Position numbers and translations under genes: made by a program. A stretch of 64,000 nucleotides of DNA from Ornithodoros turicata (taxonomy: Eukaryota; Arthropoda; Arachnida; Ixodida; Argasidae): positions 22,593,511-22,657,510 of the forward strand of contig NC_088210.1 in NCBI RefSeq assembly GCF_037126465.1. The letters are read 5' to 3'. This document shows, piece by piece, positions 22,591 through 34,558 of this stretch. The notes below the pieces were generated by a model. It was given only the letters and a program-made list of their open reading frames with translations. It made no database searches and was not told the origin of the DNA. Position 1 is the stretch's first letter. Every line of letters starts with the position of its first letter.

Positions 22591-22843
22591 GTTGACCACA
22601 TAGCACGCTCATAACATCGTTCCGCCCCATGACTGATTAAAAACGGGAGGCGTGGGCCTCCCGCTTTTGGAACACTTTGGAACAACGCCTTTTTGGAACA
22701 TTTATGCATTTAAAAAAAGAAGAACGGCGTACGCCCCGCTCTCTCCAGAAGTCGTTAATGATAAAGGTATCATTCCGCGCAATGGTTGGCCTCCTCCGTG
22801 CTGTTCTGTTTTTAGACATGCGTACATATCTGTATTCAGAGTG
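22591..22843. mobile_element. Family C MITE, degraded
   Basis: GACCACATAGCACGCTC, GATTAAAAACGGGAGGCG, CGGCGTACGCC, GGTATCATTCCGCGCAATGG and TTTTTAGA are recognisable. The right terminus is interrupted by about 20 extra bases before AGAGTG-TA. The left end and core show rearranged duplicated pieces (CTTTTGGAACACTTTGGAAC). Confidence 0.65.
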
Positions 22844-24282
22844 TACGCGGCGGATTATAAAGGGGCACTGTTTTTGCGGTGTTCAAGAAAGTATGCAATA
22901 CCGGCTTTAGCTTGTTGACATTTTAGATTATGCAAATATATTAATCATCATCAATCAGTCAATCAATCATTCGATGGCGTGCAGACAGGATAGTGTGCAA
23001 GAAGAACATGAAGAACAACGGCTTTCCATGACCAGAACTGTGAAGTGATTAATTACTGTAACTAAATACTTTCAGAGATGAGTAACTGCAGCTGTAATTT
23101 CATTCATTTTATCTGCGACTTATACTCGAGGCATTGTCACTTTCTGATGTGTTTCTTCTGCCGAATTAGCTGTAACTTCCTGTCTGCTGTCCTTTCTCTT
23201 GGCAAGTGCCGTCGCTTTTCTACTGTGTTCACGTTGCCATTTTACTTGTACTGCTGGCTTAGCATACATTTTGATATTCGATTAACACGTAATATACACA
23301 CAAACAAGGTGCGCGAACCGCTCATATGGACGCCCATCTCGGTCAACGACGCAGACTTTTAGCTCCTGTTTTCATAAAGTGAATTTTGATGGCCTGTATG
23401 TAATGCCCTAATGCGTGTCGTTCAGGCACTCTGTTGTCCGCATACACACCGCGACGTGCACGTAAACATATGTACGTCATGTAGCTTGTTGTATCGATTG
23501 TCAACTTCTGCTACGAAAAACTTAGCTTCTAATTATTTTTGTGGGAAAGATGTGTAATGTGTGGCCACTTTAAACACACACAGTCAAAAGTAACTGAGGA
23601 ATAACTCAGTTACATTTAGTGAGTAACTGTATTATTGGATTACAATTTAGTTTGAGGAACGTTCCTGTAGCCGAAATACCTCCAGAGTCCTATATAGTAT
23701 ATATACAACTGTAACAAAATTACATTTTTTGAATAACTTACACGGCTCTCTCTATATCCGCCTTTTCTTTTAAAGCATGTGCTATACTATATACAATTGC
23801 TGCGCAGCTTCTATGGCATTCTACGTAAGAGTTATGTGTATTGCGCACATAGCGGTCGTTGCACCTGATTTAAACTATTTTCTACCCACCACTTCCCCAA
23901 CACACACACACACACTTCTTGTGTAATCTATTCACATGCAGTGAAAGATACGCAACCTTCGAATGGCTCCACACGTCGTGTTTGCGGAACTGCTTTATCT
24001 CTCGCCGCTAGATGATTCGTTTTGTTCTGATTTTGCTACATACAGAAAAGGGGAGAGATTAGAGATAAAACTGTTTCTTTCGGTGTGACATTTTTGTAAG
24101 AGTCCGCAGACCCTGTGATAACAGTACGGAAAGAGGAGCTGAAGCCAGTAAAAAAATGCACGGAGAGTCGCATTCATCGGTGATGTAACTGTGGTTACGG
24201 ATTCGCCCTTATGTTGTCTGCCACCTGCGTTTCATAGTAAGTATTAGACCTTTACACTAATTAGACCTTTAGACTCGTTGAC
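22844..24282. other. No recognisable gene
   Basis: There is an (ATCA)n-rich stretch near 22930-22972. GTAACTGTAATTTC, CAGTTACATTTAGTGAGTAAC and similar repetitive words near 23050-23700 resemble the degenerate ends of some hAT-type non-autonomous elements. This is a weak call with no domain evidence. Confidence 0.4.
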
Positions 24283-24283
24283 T

Positions 24284-24455
24284 GGCTGGTTGTAAAAAGA
24301 AATATATGGATAGGTTTGCTCTCTCACACACACACTCACATACATACACACACACACATACATACATACATACATACATACATACATACATACATACATA
24401 CATACATACATACATACATACATACATACATACATACATACATACATACATACAT

Positions 24456-24534
<79 letters not shown>

Positions 24535-24931
24535 TACATACATACATACATACATACATACATACATACATACATACATACATACATACATACATACATA
24601 CATACATACATACATACATACATACATACATACGTGCATACATGCATGGCTGGTTGTAAAAAGAAATATATGGATAGGTTTGCTCTCTCACACACACACT
24701 CACATACATACATACATACATACATACATACATACATACATACATACATACATACATACATACATACATACATACATACATACATACATACATACATACA
24801 TACGTGCATACATGCATGGCTGGTTGTAAAAAGAAATATATGGATAGGTTTGCTCTCTCACACACACACTCACATACATACATACATACATACATACATA
24901 CATACATACATACATACATACATACGTACAT

Positions 24932-24967
<36 letters not shown>

Positions 24968-25293
24968 GTACATACGTGCATACATGCATGGCTGGTTGTA
25001 AAAAGAAATATATGGATAGGTTTCCTCTCTCACACACATACTCACATACATACATACATACATACATACGTACGTACGTACGTACATACGTACGTACGTA
25101 CGTACGTACATACATACATACATACATACATACATACATACATACATACATACATACATACATACATACATACATACATACATACATACATACATACATA
25201 CATACATACATACATACATACATACATACATACATACATACATACATACATACATACATACATACATACATACATACATACATACATACATAC
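24284..25293. repeat. ~1-kb (CATA)n array with embedded long units
   Basis: Long CATA runs and a CA run alternate with a non-microsatellite spacer (GGCTGGTTGTAAAAAGAAAT, ATGGATAGGTTTGCTCTCTC) that recurs at 24284, 24648, 24828 and 24990. The array is therefore both a microsatellite and a minisatellite. Long frames on both strands here (up to 367 codons of MYVC or YIHT repeats) are artefacts of the repeat. Confidence 0.97.
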
Positions 25294-25570
25294 ATAAAGA
25301 GACGATGATGAGATATCTGATGATAGATAGGGCTGATGGCGGCCAGCAGGCGGGGCACTGCCCCAGTGCCATTTGTAGATATATAGTGAGAGATGATGAT
25401 GGAGAGGAGGATTCAGCTGATCAAAGCAGGATGGAGAGGCCTGTTGATGACAGGAAATCCCAAAGGTGACGGAGACCTTGGTGCATATGAACGCTACTGG
25501 ACCAGGGGCCCAGCACCTTGCCTATGGCAGAGGGGTGGTGGTCGATAGGTTGCTCGGCTCTATACATTGG
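25294..25570 (-). pseudogene. LINE 3' end (ORF2 C-terminus and 3' UTR)
   Basis: On the minus strand, about 25545-25420 reads KVLGPWSS...MHQGLRHLWDFLSSTGLSIL. This aligns with the KLLGPWPN...LKALLTFLDTIGLRSLL C-terminus of the 37.6-kb LINE. The 3' UTR follows, ends CATCATCGTCTCTT near 25297, and runs directly into the TATG array. The 5' limit is uncertain. It is a short relic from the same LINE clade. Confidence 0.65.
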
Positions 25571-26955
25571 ATCGGGTACTCCAGCACCAGAGGGCGGCAC
25601 TTGCGGATCCTACTCAATCGTGCTCATGAGTGAGGCTTCTCAAAGGATGTATATGTTTCTCAGAAGGGCTACCTCGAACGTATTCTATGTGAGGTGCGAG
25701 AATCTGTCCCATATGGAGCAGGACAAGGGACATCGAGACACAGAAAACATGTAGGCCTCGGAGCCGGTGAAGGAGATGTTTCTGAGAGCGTTGGCGAGCG
25801 CGCCAAATGCAAGATATGTAGCCTTTTGCGTGGTTTTGTTCAGGGCGCGTACGGTTCAACACCGTTCCCGAAGTTTTTTCTTCTTCTTTTTCGTTTGCGG
25901 CTATTTGATTGTTCATGATGATGGTGATAAATTATCATTGTTATCAGTGGATTACAGCAGAAAGCCCGCCATCAATAATACCCTTTCCGACTCTTTCCCC
26001 TATCCTTGCTCTCTCGCCGCTTTTAAGTTCTAGTAAAGACATCCTTTTCACTCTGGCATTACCCTCCTTTGCAAAAAGAAAAAAAAAAAGAGATAGAAAA
26101 AGAAAGGGCAGAAGAGCGAGAGAAAGGCATTTACCCAACAGGCGTGTGCAAAGACACCTGCGTAAGTGTTTTTGTGTAGCCTGCAACATTTCTTCCCACC
26201 CATTCCAGTGCTGCGCCTTTTATAACACGTTCACATTTTGTTCACACGGCCCTTACATACTTGTTTATAAATTTCACAATTTATTAACACTATTTTCTTC
26301 ATTTTCCACTTACTGCTTTCTTATAAGCCTTGTTATCAGTTGATAAGTTTTGCATGTTCCCGGTATGCAGTTGATGCTATACAAGCTACACATCGGAAAT
26401 GACCTCGCAAATGAGTTGAACAAAACATGCACCGTTTTTTTTTTTTTTTTTTTGGCAAACCAAATGTGGAGACTGTTGAACGAACTACATCTGCAACAAC
26501 GCGTTTAATAAGGTTGCAATTCATCACTAGCTCTGTGTACCACCCTTCCCCTTCATGCGGCGAGAGAGTCGCGCTCTCGACATTTCTCGATTGACATTCC
26601 CCGTTTACCCTCTTGTAGTAGCAGAGGCAAGTGGCTCCACCTATCGTTCGCTCCAAGAAACCGGCGTTTCGCGACCGCTATCGCAAGCGTCTGGCTAATT
26701 TTCTGTTGTTGTGTTGTCCAATAAGTCGCGGCTTTCAACTTGGCTTTTGTACATTTGTGGGGATGTGCGTAAGTAAATGCTTTTTTGGAGTTCTGACTGT
26801 TGCAAAAAAAGGAAGGGTGAAATGTTTTCCTTTCGACCCTCAGTGTTGGCGGGAGCATTTGCTCGCTGACGTGAGATGTATTCCACCGTGTGGAACTGAA
26901 AGATCTTGATTGAAGATTGCATGCTTTTCAGTTCCTCAATGCGCGAATTTTGATA
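25571..26955. other. No recognisable gene
   Basis: Unassigned sequence with a poly-T run near 26436-26454. Frames up to 144 codons overlap on both strands without domains. The first ~250 bp may be a further upstream part of the LINE relic, but I could not align it. Confidence 0.4.
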
Positions 26956-28175
26956 GGGTCTGGGTTTATTTCACCGAAAATGTAAAGCGTTGCCGTCTGC
27001 GTTTGCTTCAACTGAATGTCGTCGGAGAACCGAAACCGGACCGAACCGAAAACCAAAACTGAACTAGTATTTTTCTGAAACCGAAACCGGACCGAACCAC
27101 TATTTTTCTGCCATCTTGGAGCTGAACCTAAACCGAAACTAATGAAAAGTGCTGTTCCGAGCCGGTTCGGCAAACGGTTCAGCGTTTTCTTTTTTTGTTT
27201 TCGTAAGGCGTTTTGACAAGAATAACATGAAGGGCGTGAAAGACACCTCATAGTCGATGGCTAAAACTACCTGATATGCTGCATATGTTATTCAAAATTC
27301 CATCCACACACAAATGTGATACACGATGTTCGGAATCCTTTTGGTCATGCACTATAAAAAAAAAAGTAAAATAGGGAGCAATTGCAGCTTCGAGTCCCGT
27401 AGACTGCAATTACTCCCCATTTTAGTCCCCTAATCCCGAAATGTACACCTCACGACTGCAAATTGTCACTGAACTTCGCACATGGTCTTCCGAATCGAAC
27501 AGTCTACGTAAATATGTGCTCTTGGTCAATTTGACTGCATAAGGCTGCCATACAGTTAGCGCTTCTTTCTTTCTTCGCAAATTGTGCCCTATGTATGTCG
27601 CAAGATTTTATATCACTCGATCGATGTATCACTGTTGACGGTTTGATTCAAAGTATTTTCATGCATGAACACGAATTATGTATCTGGGACTCGTAGAACA
27701 AAGCCTGAAATACAGCCCACACTCTGTGACATTCATTTACACCCGTGCATTTACCCGCGAAAGGGACTACTTTTTGTGGCAACGCATTTAGTCCCCAAAA
27801 GGAGCAAAATTACTCCTTTTTTTCTCTTAGAGTATGCGCGTTGTGTTTTGGCCAGTCTCCGGATGTGAGTCGTGTTTCTGCCACTTTGTAGTACAAGACT
27901 CATTTTCGTTTCTTTTTCGACCTTGATTCGCCTACTGTAGGCCTCTGGCGATCGGGGCACCACAAACAGTAGGTATACAATGCAAATAAAAGACGTATTC
28001 GCTATTTTATTAACATTTTCTTTCTTCTGCTTGCGTTCAACAAGGCGCGTGCGCTGAATCGTTATGAACCCAAATAAATCGGTTCGAACCGTTATTTTAG
28101 CGCTTCGGAACCGAACCGAACCAAAATCCCTGAACCTGAACCAAACCTGTAAATGTTTCGGTTCGACGCCCCGCG
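26956..28175. repeat. Paired GAACCG/CGGTTC-rich blocks flanking 0.9 kb
   Basis: Two clusters of GAACCGAAACCGGACCGAAC-type words lie at about 27020-27180 and 28075-28170. They may be the degenerate ends of one non-autonomous DNA element of the hAT-like sort, with a family E MITE nested at 27350-27834. No target duplication was found. Confidence 0.4.
27350..27834 (+). mobile_element. Family E MITE, best copy, TG target duplication
   Basis: The left end CACTATAAAAAAAAAAGT, then GGGAGCAATTGCAGC, pairs with the right end GAGCAAAATTACTCC, TTTTTTTCTCTTAGAGTA. TG lies on both sides. Internal words are ACTCCCCATTTTAGTCCCC, GAAATGTACACCTC and TTTAGTCCCCAAAAGG. The CACT-TAAG terminus is shared with families A-C, but it lacks GGCGTACGCC. 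Confidence 0.6.
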
Positions 28176-28670
28176 TAGAATTAACAATATCGGCATCACT
28201 TTTTCTGTTGCTGTTGCTGCTAACAACTGTTTGTTTTTAATTTTTAAGTCGGACATACAACAAACATATACGTCTTAGTTTTACATCAAGACCAGTCCAT
28301 CAAACGTGCAGCGATCCTTACAGAGCAAATGCACTACCAACATAGATTACAATCCGACTTCTGGGTGTGTCTGTTTTTACCAAGATGTCTGGCTAGAGGC
28401 CGCTTAGCGCTGTGACAATTGCATCATGCACCGCCACTAAAAAATAGAATATGTAAGCAATAAACGCACATATATCTCGTAATCTGTCGCTAAGTCAGCA
28501 GCAGCATTTCATAGCTGCGAAGTGTTTTTCTTTTTGTGTGTGTGTGTGTGATTTCACAAAAGTTCTCCAGTTTCGAAACTTTTTCAGTATACTCTCTCTC
28601 TCTCTTCCTTCCCGAGTGGTTTGCTGCGATCTATATACTGTCACAGGATCGCTGCCTATTTAGGTTGATA
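28176..28670. other. No recognisable gene
   Basis: AT-rich sequence with a (GT)n tract near 28535-28550 and a (CT)n tract near 28593-28605. No coding signal. Confidence 0.5.
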
Positions 28671-28924
28671 CACTCTCAGAACAGAACTTCACCGCACAGC
28701 ACGTTGAGCGCCAACCACTGCCACGAATGATGTGGGTTCTCGATCCACTGCCACGCCAACTGCCACGTGGGTTCTCGATCGCTTCTGATTTGAAGAGAAA
28801 GAGAGAGGGGGGTGGGGGGGCTTACGCCTTTTTGTATCAATTATCATATACCAAAATTGGTACAAAATGGCGTACGCCCCCTTCGTTCTTCGAATCAGAA
28901 GCGGTAGCCCTATGATTCGTGGTA
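28671..28924. mobile_element. Family B MITE with internal duplication, right end lost
   Basis: CACTCTCAGAACAGAACTTC begins after TA. A 40-bp segment (GTGGGTTCTCGATC and CACTGCCACG words) is duplicated within the left arm. The right arm has GGCGTACGCCCCC and stops at ATTCGTGGTA where the next family B copy begins. Confidence 0.85.
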
Positions 28925-29169
28925 GACGCTAAAAACAGAACTTCCCCGCATAGCACGCTGTACGCCATCAATTGCCACGAATGATACTGTTATCGCTTCT
29001 GGATCGAAGAGAGATGGGGGTGTACGCCCTTTTGTGTCAATTATTATGTATATCCAAACTGACACAAAAAGGCGTACCCTCTGTCTTCGAATCGGAAGCG
29101 GTAACCCTATCATTCGTGGCAATGGTTGGAGCACAGCGTGCTATGCGGTGAAGTTCTATTTTTAGAGTG
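28925..29169. mobile_element. Family B MITE
   Basis: From GACGCTAAAAACAGAACTTC to TTCTATTTTTAGAGTG-TA. The left terminal bases are degraded. The left core is GGTGTACGCC and the right core is shortened (GGCGTACC). It sits directly against another family B copy. Confidence 0.85.
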
Positions 29170-30232
29170 TAATGGTTGGCGGTGTGTTCGTCACCACCAC
29201 CACCTGTTCTGAGAATACACCCATGTTGGCACACGCAACGCGTTGTGGGGATGCTTAATCCGCATCCGCCCTGTAGCGGTCCAGCAGTTCCTCGGGCCAA
29301 ATCGATTCGCAATGACCATCAGAAAGCATCGAATGTTGCTCCCCGTTTTGATTTTCACCTCACCACGGACTGAGTCTTGATCAGATCGTTGCTATGGGCC
29401 GTCAAGACGCTCTCGATTATTTTTAATCCGTCCAACTCCAACGCTCTCGAGACACGTCAACTTTTTTTCCCTCATTGTGCACGTCTGAGCCGAAAGCGAC
29501 TGACTCCACGTTTCCCGGTGCTCAAAAGTTTTGGAAAGCGTTGCTCTGCACACATGCGTCAACTCCATGCCTCCTCCATAAGGGAGGGGCACACTTTCTC
29601 CTCGATTTTGCGTTCGATTCAATCACATTTGCATCTGAAAGAGGGCTTTTTTCTCTAAAGACGTTTACAGAAAAGAGTTCCCGACACAATGCAGCTACCT
29701 GAAGAGGGAGTTTTGAAGGTCACGGCTGGCCTCCCCCTGGCGGTTCTTTTAATGCCGACTGAACGCTCCGATTTAGCCGGATGATAACAGACCGAAAACG
29801 GGTGAAGTGCAGGAAAGCAGCAGGTTTATATTCTCGTCTTTATTCCTTCTTCCTGCGTGCAGCACCCCCCCTCCTCCTCCTCCTGTTAATCCCGTAAATC
29901 GCGTTAATACGATTTCGAAAATATACCCGCGAGGTGCAACACAGAAGGGGGAAGGACGTGTGGGAAAGAGGAAAGTGCACATGTCGCTACTACTCTTGAG
30001 CGTGAGCGGTGTCTGCGGTGGTCATATCATTTTTCTTTCTCTGTTGAAAGTGTTTTTTCAACATACAGTCAACTACATATAGCTGCTTCCTTCAATTATA
30101 CACTGTTAACTTTTGAACTGAGTTTAAATTAGTGGTTATAATAAACGGCTCCGGAGGACGCTTTTCTTCTTGCCTTTGAGCGCGAAAACCAGGCCGTACT
30201 TTTCCCAGAGGTCTCCTCGCAGATCAGCTATA
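29170..30232. other. No recognisable gene
   Basis: Overlapping frames of 60-93 codons occur on both strands. A CCTCC repeat lies near 29867-29884. No domain or matched repeat. Confidence 0.5.
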
Positions 30233-30482
30233 CACTATCAGAACAGAACTTCACCGCACAGCACGTTGACTGCCAACCATTGCCACGAATGATAGGGTTA
30301 CCGCTTCTGATTTGAAGAGCGAGGGGGGCGTATTCCTTTTTGTAGCGATTTGGATATATGATAATTGCTACAAAAAGGCGTACGTCCCTCTCTCTCTCTT
30401 CAAATCAGAAGCCATAACCCTATCATTCGTGGAAGTGGCTTCCGAGCAACGTGCTATGCGGGGAAGTTCTCTTCTGAGAGTG
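30233..30482. mobile_element. Family B MITE, TA target duplication
   Basis: CACTATCAGAACAGAACTTC to TTCTCTTCTGAGAGTG with TA on each side. The right inner core is GGCGTACGTCC and the left is GGCGTATTCC. It abuts a family C copy on the right. Confidence 0.9.
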
Positions 30483-30483
30483 T

Positions 30484-30690
30484 ACTCTAAAAAAGAGATG
30501 GTCACCACACAGCACGCATTTGGCCATCCACCATCCGCATGACATCGTTCTGTGCCCTGATTGGTTAAAAACGTGAGGCGTACGCCTTTTTGTGACACAT
30601 ATGCAGTTACGTTAATTCTCCCAAAAAAGGCGTACGCCCCACGCTTTCAACATATCGAAAGTGATAACGGTATCATTCAGTACAATACTG
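30484..30690. mobile_element. Family C MITE, right end lost
   Basis: ACTCTAAAAAAGAGATGGTC, CCACACAGCACGC, GGCGTACGCC twice and TATCATTCAGTACAATA. The right terminus is missing after CCAGCATTGGGCC. Confidence 0.75.
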
Positions 30691-30869
30691 GCCCAGCATT
30701 GGGCCAAGATATTGTGTAACGGTATCCCTCATCCTGCGGGGAGAAATGGGCACAGTTCAGCGACCCCCTCAACATGCGGGTTCACATCGACGCAAAAAAA
30801 AAAAAAAAAAAAATAGAAGAAGAAAAAAAAAACTGGCAGATATGGTGCAAGTTACATCAAATCAACGTC

Positions 30870-31205
30870 GGCGACAGGGATGAAGAGCTGAAAGACCGTA
30901 AGGTATGCCTTATGGTCACTGCAGTATTTGGAGACAGCACAACTGAGTACACCATAAGGCACGTCCCTCAGAAAGACATAGTCGATGCAACCTCCACGAT
31001 GATTCTTGTCTAGATGACACGAGGTAGAATTCGAGAAATTCTCGCATCCATCTTCTCCGGTATCTCCGGTAGACACCGTTGCGCTCAGCGTCCACGTTGA
31101 AGTCACCGGTGAGGGTGACAGGATAGGTCCGTTCACTATAGGTGAAAGTTTCAGACAAGAACACGTGTATCTTGGCAAGGGGCACGGTGGGGGAAATGTA
31201 CATGA
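30870..31205 (-). pseudogene. Transposon-derived EEP-type endonuclease relic
   Basis: Minus-strand reading from about 31200 gives VVVLMYISPTVPLAKIHVFL, then PVTLTGDFNVDAERNG near 31110-31075. A shift to another frame then gives STSCHLDKNHRGGCIDYVFL and YCSDHKAYLTVFQL near 30925-30880. GDFN and SDH are the catalytic-loop motifs of the endonuclease/exonuclease/phosphatase fold. The GGCIDYVF block is typical of endonuclease domains in some eukaryotic transposons (Helitron-type in particular). One frameshift near 31060 breaks it, and no Rep, helicase or RT neighbour is present, so the parent element is unknown. Confidence 0.6.
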
Positions 31206-32529
31206 GTACCACCACGATGCGTTTTTTTCTTCTTCGTTTCTTCTCTTCTGTGTTTCGGCGATGCGGCATATGGGACATATGTCGCTCCGCGTCCGCGTAT
31301 GTAGCTCCGCGTCTAAGGGGGGGAGTGATGTGGCGGCCCGTGGACGACTATGACGACGTGCCTCTGCTGCCACGCGCTACGGCGCTGGCACGGCAGTTCT
31401 ACCGGCACCGTCCTAGCGTGAGGCCACGTCCATCTGCCCGCTGGGACGTTCCATCATCGCCGGTCAGGACTCATGTAGGGGAACACCACCTCCTCTACAA
31501 TGGGCTAGATCTTCACGAAATTGCGCCTTTGACAGCTGTCGCTGCAATAATTGTTTTCCACATTTATTAACGACGCTTATAATATCGTATTTCGCATAAC
31601 TTGGAGCGAAGCGTGTGCAGTCCCTAGCTCGAAGACGCATGGTTAGACACCCCCTCCTATCCTTCGCGACGTGCTCCGCGCCTGGCCAGCGGCCAGCAGG
31701 TGTTTTCAATCTGTTACACCCTCAAAAATGCGCACACAAGCGCTGAATATGTCGCACGGGAGTAAGTATAGCAACGCTTTGGCCGCTCAGAGTAGCGTGA
31801 AGAATCTTTGTCACTTGGTTCTGTTTAGCGAGCACACGTCTTATCCTTCTTCTTGTTCTTTTTTCTTTTTCTTTTTTCTTTCACCGCGGGGCAAGTGAAG
31901 GTTCCTCAGAATAACCGCAAATTGTGAGTCATCTTGCTTCATCTTAATCGTGGTTATTATTTGAGCCACAGAGAAGGGCTTCCTTTGTGCGCCAGTGTGC
32001 ATTCCACCGTTCCCAGGTTCGGGATGCTATATCCGTGGCTTTTATTCTCTCCGCTGTCTCGGCAAAAACGCGCCCTGGAGGTAGTGGTGGTGGTAATAAT
32101 GGGGCGCGGCTCACCGATGCCAAAAAAATATGCTATATTGTTTGCCCTCGCGTGTTTACGCTTTCTTGAGACAGACTCCGGCATTAGCGTTATCAGCATC
32201 TTCCGCTTTTCACGGGCGGTATAGCGATAGTTACGTTAATAGAAGTCGTCCACGTTAATAGAGAGTTGATAACGTCACCGTAGAGTTACCCCACATCCCG
32301 GGACTAATCGTTGTCCTTTATTACTCAAAATCTTATCTGCCGATTGGTGGGGGTGGGGGTGGGGGAGATATGTTAAATGAAAAGAATGCAATCTTATGAT
32401 TGGGCACCGTATATACGGTGCTTGAGAAGCCACGTGATCAACGTAAACAACGACAATTGGCCGAGGCAGCCCACAATTAGGGACGACACAGACACGTAAG
32501 CCGTAGCGTAACCGTAGCCGCAGCGTAGC
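31206..32529. other. No recognisable gene
   Basis: GC-rich sequence at 31300-31460, then mixed composition. Frames up to 142 codons overlap the endonuclease relic on the opposite strand and are not supported. Confidence 0.5.
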
Positions 32530-32648
32530 TAACACTAACGTACTAACACTCACTACTATATATAACACTACTAACACCCCTAACGTACCAACGTACACTC
32601 ACAACTATATATATAACACACTAACGTACTAACACTCACAACTATATA
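32530..32648. repeat. Degenerate tandem repeat, AACGTACTAACACTCAC-type unit
   Basis: TAACACTAACGTACTAACAC, CCTAACGTACCAACGTACAC and CTAACGTACTAACACTCACA recur, each followed by an ACTATATA-like stretch, at about 40-50 bp spacing. The array ends exactly where a family B MITE starts. Confidence 0.65.
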
Positions 32649-32903
32649 AACTCTCAGAACACTGAGAACTTCACCACATAGTACGTTGTGCGCCAACCGC
32701 TGCCACGACCGATAGGGTTATCGCTAGATTTGAAGAGAGAGAGGGGGCCGTACGCCTTTTTGTACCAATTTGGATATACGATAATTGCTACAAAACGCGT
32801 ACGCCCCGCTCTCTCTCTCTTAAAATCAGAAGCGATAGCCCTATCATTCGTGGCAGTCGTTGGCGCGCAACGTGCTCTGCGGTGAAGTTCTGTTCTGAAA
32901 GTG
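32649..32903. mobile_element. Family B MITE
   Basis: From AACTCTCAGAACACTGAGAA to TTCTGTTCTGAAAGTG-TA. The cores are CCGTACGCC and GCGTACGCC. Arms are otherwise well conserved around TAGGGTTATCGC and GCGATAGCCCTATC. Confidence 0.88.
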
Positions 32904-33063
32904 TATATAGTGTTTGTAGGCCATTGATAACGCATTTTCTCAAGAACACTGTCTACCTCACCCAATCAAAAGATAAGATTGTGACTCATGCGAGCTGCTA
33001 TTAGTTCCGGTCAGGGCAGTTTCACGGTGACGCTATCAACGGTTTACTAACACCTGTACGCGA

Positions 33064-33202
33064 TGTTCACATCGTTCTCTTCATTCATCTGTTGAAAACG
33101 GGATGCTGTGACACTTACGCAGTTCTGTTAATCGTCACAAAAAGGCCTTGCAATGGTCGTCCTTCAGCGTGCTATGCGGTGAAGCACTGTTTTTAGAGCG
33201 CG
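33064..33202. mobile_element. Family C MITE, short internally deleted copy
   Basis: GTTCACATCGTTCTC, TCTGTTGAAAACGGGATGC, TGTGACACTTACGCAGTTC, then CCTTCAGCGTGCTATGCGG and TGAAGCACTGTTTTTAGAG. GGCGTACGCC is missing from both arms. Confidence 0.7.
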
Positions 33203-33240
33203 CAATGGGCTATAAGGAGTCAGTCAAATTTGGGTGTTTG

Positions 33241-33377
33241 GACCGTTATGCTGCTCATAATTGCCACTAAAAAGGTGTACGCCTACCGTTTTCAACAAAT
33301 CAGGGCAGATAACGATATCATTCGAGATTATGGTCAGCTAGGAGCGTGCTATCCGGTGAAGTTCATTTCTAAGAGCG
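33241..33377. mobile_element. Family A MITE, right half
   Basis: TTATGCTGCTCATAATTGCC, AGGTGTACGCC, AACAAATCAGGGCAGATAAC, GGTCAGCTAGGAGCGTGC and TTCATTTCTAAGAGCG. The left arm is absent. Confidence 0.8.
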
Positions 33378-34527
33378 TACGATTGGGGTAGCGCAGCTCC
33401 CAATCGATTCAATCAATGGCGATCAACAAATTGATTAAACCGTTTCTGTGTAGACTCTTGGAAAGTAAACGACGACACAGTTTTCGGCGCCATACCGATT
33501 TTCGCGTGTTGAAGATGTGCTTTTCGATGTTGGATTTGACCGGAGGATACAGGCGAATTCCTGTCTCAGAAATGTCAGTTCTCCCGCGGCCCTCTTGATC
33601 AGTTTCAGTTTATCATCTGAACGGTCGCAGATAATAATATTATATCTACTTAATGTGTACCAAGTCGTTATACAGCCATTTCCATTGTAGAGCCAGGTCG
33701 TCCGCTAATTTACTCTACAAATAACATTCACCACTGCGTCGCTGAAGAAGGGTAGAACTGTGCAGAGACCTCATACGCCGGCGCAGACCACGTGGCGAAA
33801 TATTGGACGAATCGCGATAGGCCCGCCTGTGGAAACCGGGTATGCAATATGGGACGAGCCCAGCGCTTAATGAGAAATCGATGAGTGAGATGAAGAAAGA
33901 AAAAGGAAGGTTGAGCAGATGAGTTTCTCAGTTTTTGGAAATCGATGGGAAATTTGCATGAGAAGCGGATGGCTCCGGTCGTTCCCTTCTTTTCGTTTAT
34001 TTTTTCGCAGAGTCTCTCTGTAAAACACACATAATACGACGATCCTCAACGGTTCATATTCCTTAGACACATCGACTTCTTTCGCCGAGAATTTGCGAGC
34101 AGCGTGATTATACGCGATGGTCTGGAAATCGCTTTTGCGACTTATTTGTTGCTCAGGGATGACCGAAGCTAAATTGCAGGCAGCTGTATCTGCGACACTA
34201 GTGGATGTTCCTCCTCCTCTACTAAGCCCTTGCTAATAGTTATCCTTATATCTGTGCGCGTACCAAGATGGAGAGATACATTGCATGCTCCGTTGGGGAA
34301 GTATAGTGTTCCGCGGTGTGGGGTTCAGTGTGGAATAGGCAAGACATTGTTGCTTACACTGGCTCGCACGGTTGAGCACGATTGGTGGTGCGAGTGTCGA
34401 CCGAAGATAGGAAACTGAAACCATTTCGAAGCATCGAAGCTTCCAGTTCGCGTCGTCCATCGCCGCCAAAATGAACCTACCAGACTTACCAAAATCCTGC
34501 AAGATTTAGTAGTGATTCACCTTCTGA

Positions 34528-34558
<31 letters not shown>

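Noticed and set aside
24244..25372. Long frames (up to 367 codons) of MYVC or YIHT repeats
   Set aside because: Translation of a CATA microsatellite; it is open in several frames on both strands.
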